Shown: positions 60,701 through 64,000 of the stretch, in pieces
Numbering within the stretch: the stretch's first letter is position 1
How the letters are laid out: each line of letters starts with the position of its first letter
Made by a program: the position numbers and the translations under genes
DNA from: Gorsachius magnificus
Lineage: Eukaryota > Chordata > Aves > Pelecaniformes > Ardeidae
DNA: 64,000 nt
Assembly (NCBI GenBank): GCA_034008185.1
Contig: CM067084.1
Location: 43,041,099 to 43,105,098, forward strand
Direction of reading: 5' to 3'
Notes under the pieces: generated by a model
What the model was told of the DNA's origin: nothing
Seen by the model: the letters and a program-made list of their open reading frames with translations, nothing else
Databases searched by the model: none

Positions 60701-60880
60701 TTTGTCAGAGTTTTCTGATGCTAAGTGTCAGTCTTGCATAGGAACAGCTCTTAACTGTAATGCCACTTTAGATCCTAGCCTTGGATCAATATTCCTGTGC
60801 ATTTGTTTTGATTTACATCTGTTCCCATTCCACATCTGTTCCCATTCCAGCTGCTCTTTATTCTCTCCACTACATTTTGT
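57750..60880. other. AT-rich intergenic sequence
   Basis: Very AT-rich, especially 59700-60000. The only structured item noted is the 17-bp tandem duplication at 60815-60848. No gene is supported; the short frames at 60283 and 60702 look like chance. Confidence 0.6.
60815..60848. repeat. 17-bp perfect tandem duplication
   Basis: Two adjacent identical copies of acatctgttcccattcc occupy 60815-60831 and 60832-60848. A simple local duplication, recent enough to carry no mismatch. Confidence 0.95.
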
Positions 60881-60883
60881 AAT

Positions 60884-60968
60884 TCATAGAATCATAGAAT
60901 AGTTTGGGTTGGAAGGGACATTAAAGATCATCTAGTTCCACCTTCTACTAGATCAGGCTATAGGTTGT
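60884..60968 (-). mobile_element. CR1 LINE 3'-terminal fragment (about 85 bp)
   Basis: The plus strand reads tcatagaatcatagaatagt, then ttgggttggaagggac and agatcatctagttcca. This is the reverse complement of the CR1 3' UTR, with tail octamers (cattctatgattctatga-like) at the low-coordinate end. Similarity continues through ccttctactagatcaggct, with a small deletion compared with other copies. It is heavily 5'-truncated. Confidence 0.92.
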
Positions 60969-60969
60969 G

Positions 60970-63900
60970 ATGCATCGGTTTCCATGCTTTCTAATTGCTC
61001 TTCCTAACTGTTGCACCACCAGACATACAGTGAGACCAAGAATGTAGCATTTCAGACAGAGCTCTTCTGACGGGATTTTGGTTGACAATGGCTTGTACAG
61101 ATATGCCAGTCTTGCAGACTCTGAGCCAGTTTCCGCCTCACATATGAGACCTCTCCCAAATGGAGGCTTTCTGATGATTATACATGACTAATTTTAAAAG
61201 ATAGTATCACAATACTCTACCTCTGCCATTTCCCATTAAAAATATCTCAGACAAATAATGTCCTCATCATTAGGCCTGAGGCATACTTCTGACAACGTGC
61301 TGATTATAACTGTGTAAGTTAGAGATTGTTAACACTTAACTCATCTGAGCTCAGTCTTTATCACCAGCTCAGTCTGGTTGTAAATACCTGCCTAAGATTG
61401 TCATGCAGGTCTTTATAGTGTATGGTATAAACCATTTGGCTGCTTCTATTGGCATAGTGCCCTTTTTATACCTTTGAATATTCTACTCTCATGTAAATTT
61501 ACTGGGACCTTGTGAATCATAGCAGTGTGTGTCACATAGAAAAAATAATTCTTCATGTCCTACTTGTGAACAGATTTTCAGGAAAGCAATAAATAGTTGT
61601 CAGTGATGCAGTCTTCTGCTTCAAAAATGTTTATGTTTTGCGTCCATCTCAAGAAGTATCAGCTTTGGCATCTGACCATTTTTTGGAATTATCATTATCC
61701 AGACCTGGAATGAATATGTTTAATTCCCTATGACTTAAAAATGTATCCATTCAAAATAGTTATAGGTATTTGTCTTTTAAATATGCTTTTCAACAATGGT
61801 GGAATATATTCACTTGTTCAACAGAAAATGGACTTAACGAATGTGGAACAACTTTCCAAAATTCTCCACAAAAGCTAAATACAGGAGTTGCTTATGTTGG
61901 AAAAATGTACTGCTTTATATAGTTGTTTATTAGAGATTTCATCATAACAAAATGTATTTTTGATTAATTGACCTCTACTTCTGATATAGCAATAAATTGA
62001 TTTGCTTCTTAAGTTATGCCTATCTAATCAATCCATTGTCTGACCAGTACAAGATCTTGTGCTTTGGAAGCCTTACTATAACCATGGAAATGGTGAAACA
62101 CATAGTAATCTGCTACCTACAATCTGTGTCATAATAAAACAGTATTTTCCACAGTCCTAGGCAATCTGGGCTCCTCCGGTAATCTGCTCTACAACCTGGC
62201 CTCAGTCTTCTGTAAGGTTTGTGTTGCAGGATTTTTATATGTGCATCCTTGTACATATTCACCTAATTTGTACTCAGAGGGAGAGTTGAAGTTCATAAAA
62301 TAGATCAATGTTTTTAGCATCCTGTACTGTAGTCCATTAGATGCCATTCATGGTAATGTAAAGCAAAGCACCTTTCTATGGCATCTGTCCCATTTTCTGC
62401 TATTGAATCTTTGTGTGTTATAGTTCCTATTGGCAGACATGGCAGTCAGGTTTTCTTTTGCAGTTTCTATAAAATTTCATTCTATTTCAGTGAGAGCTCA
62501 CTTTACTTGTAGTAAAGGAGTTCCTAAGCTATCTTCACATGTCCAGCTGCATGATGACTGAGCCAGGGAGATTAGTCTAGAAAAGCATAGAGTCTGTGAA
62601 AAGCAGTGTGATGATTGAAAAGTCAGACAATAGGAAAGTTAAAGCTATGAATTTATGTCCATTTATTGGACAGCAAGCACTGCATTCACACATAACAGAG
62701 CACTTTATCTAGCTGCTGCAGAGCTCCATCATGTTTCTCTGACCACTGCCATGTTAAGTTATCTTGTTGTCTCAGCAGAGCTGTCTTCCCTTGGGTGCCC
62801 TCTGTGGTTAGTCTAATTATCTGCAGGATCTTTTGTAGAACTTGTAGTATAAAATGTTCATTTTTTCTACTGCTGAAGTCTTCATCTTTGCTGTCATCTG
62901 TCTAGATTCCTTTTGTATTTACCACCTTTCAGCCTTCATTTGAATTAAATGAATATTTTCTACTTGGATCTTTTCCTTTTTTTGACATTGTAATTATCAT
63001 GTCCCCAGCTATTATGTGGATGTCTATAATAACTCCATATGTTTCACTGTTGCTTTGTTGAAACAATTTCCTCATTGCCCTTATTCCAAAAGCTAGATGT
63101 TATCTAACTTGTAGCTGCCTCAGGAGTTCCATGGTGTAGATGATTCCTCATTTAAACAGACTTGCCAATATCAGTCTTTTTTGTCTAGAAGAGTAAATAT
63201 GTTTTCACCGTCTATGCTGAACATCTGTTTGTGAAAAAATGGAATAATGCTTAGAATAGACCTGTTAAAATGTCTGGGATTAAGAGAAATTGCAGGGTTT
63301 TTTAGCTGTGACTAAATTATAAACCTTTGTGGATATGTTCATTTTGGCCTCGACCTTTGTTTATGAGATGCTCAGGTACAATTTTGAGTCTGTCTCCTGC
63401 AAAGAGGTTATTTTGCTGGCCAAGCTTGATAACAGTGACTGACTGATGTATGTATTCTACTGGCATATTTACAGGCCTGCAGGGGCTTCTTGAATGATAC
63501 AATCAGATTTTTTCATGTGTGCTGGCTGCCTCAATACTCAACACTTGTATTAAGGTATTGTGATATCTCAGTCTAACACGAGAGTCAAAGAGCTGAAGGA
63601 AGACTTGACCTTAAATGGTGTTCAAGGGACTTAGCTTGGAACTGCCATCTGTTGTAAGTGTAACACCAAAGTAGATGGGACCCTGGCATCTGAATCAAAA
63701 ATTGAGCTGAGAAAAACTTAACTTCAGGCCCAGTCTTAATTATTGAAATGTGGAAAATGAGATTTGCTGTGCATACTGAACTACTTTTCCTGCTCAGCAT
63801 TATTCTGTTCCGGGTGCAGGTTTAATCAGATTCAATTTCATCAGTGCATTTTGAGTATTACCATACATGTAAGCTTAGTTCCAGTCTTCATGTTGCAGTG

Positions 63901-64000
63901 TAATTATTTAATTATATAATTTTGCAACGTTATTCTGAAGGCTGAGCAAAACACAGTACTTGTATGCTATAGCACACGTGCACTGTTCCTCTGTGTGAGC
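60970..64000. other. Intergenic sequence to the right edge, nothing recognised
   Basis: About 3 kb of AT-rich DNA. I looked on both strands for exons of GLRA3, the neighbour of HPGD in human, and saw no glycine-receptor membrane-segment or loop coding pattern. Minus-strand frames at 63317-63502 and 63585-63800 have no recognised domain. Confidence 0.6.

Noticed and set aside
28500..64000. Search for GLRA3 or other neighbour-gene exons upstream of HPGD
   Set aside because: No glycine-receptor transmembrane or loop coding pattern seen on either strand; the neighbour probably lies beyond the window.
1..64000. CRISPR arrays, operons, tRNA/rRNA genes or a novel multigene system
   Set aside because: No regularly spaced repeats, no clustered coding frames and no cloverleaf pattern noticed; the sequence reads as a bird gene with its introns, flanks and transposon debris.

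Overview
The window looks like bird nuclear DNA. It contains several copies of the avian/reptilian non-LTR retrotransposon CR1, including one whose 3' end carries the diagnostic tandem attctatg octamer. It also has bird-type LTR fragments, long AT-rich introns, a CpG island at a gene start, and one spliced vertebrate gene. Species cannot be fixed from the sequence alone. There is no prokaryotic-style gene organisation, so nearly all long open frames here are chance or antisense frames.

The only host gene I can support is HPGD (15-hydroxyprostaglandin dehydrogenase), on the minus strand. It has seven coding exons between 28022 (ATG) and 2058 (stop). The exons join in frame through GT-AG introns to give 265 residues, close to the family length of about 266. 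All expected short-chain dehydrogenase (SDR) residues are present: the Gly-rich NAD loop, Asp36, Asp64, Asn91, and Ser138/Gln148/Tyr151/Lys155. Exons 1 and 2 lie together in a CpG island (about 27.6-28.43 kb) separated by an intron of only 140 bp. The other introns are about 4.0, 9.9, 8.0, 2.0 and 1.1 kb.

Layout. 1-1064: 3' part of a CR1 element with an uninterrupted reverse-transcriptase frame running off the left edge. 1.1-2.06 kb: probable HPGD 3' UTR and flank. 2.06-28.02 kb: HPGD, whose introns hold a 3'-end CR1 fragment (21.36-21.65 kb), a decayed endogenous-retrovirus LTR with a primer-binding-site-like motif (about 23.2-23.4 kb), a short LTR terminus (7.23-7.29 kb) and two MIR-like SINE relics (17.7 and 18.35 kb). 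28.02-28.45 kb: promoter region with a purine tract and a perfect CArg-type box. 28.5-64 kb: gene-free upstream flank with further CR1 copies (36.0-36.6, 41.3, 51.4-51.65, 60.9 kb), microsatellites, G/C homopolymer tracts, a GC-rich block at 55.7-56.2 kb, and a 38-bp LTR remnant with intact target-site duplication at 57.7 kb.

I found no evidence of an undescribed multigene system. The most interesting items are the mini-LTR scar, the intact CR1 frame, G-quadruplex candidates around the HPGD promoter, and a weak BED-zinc-finger-like frame at 47.3-47.7 kb.
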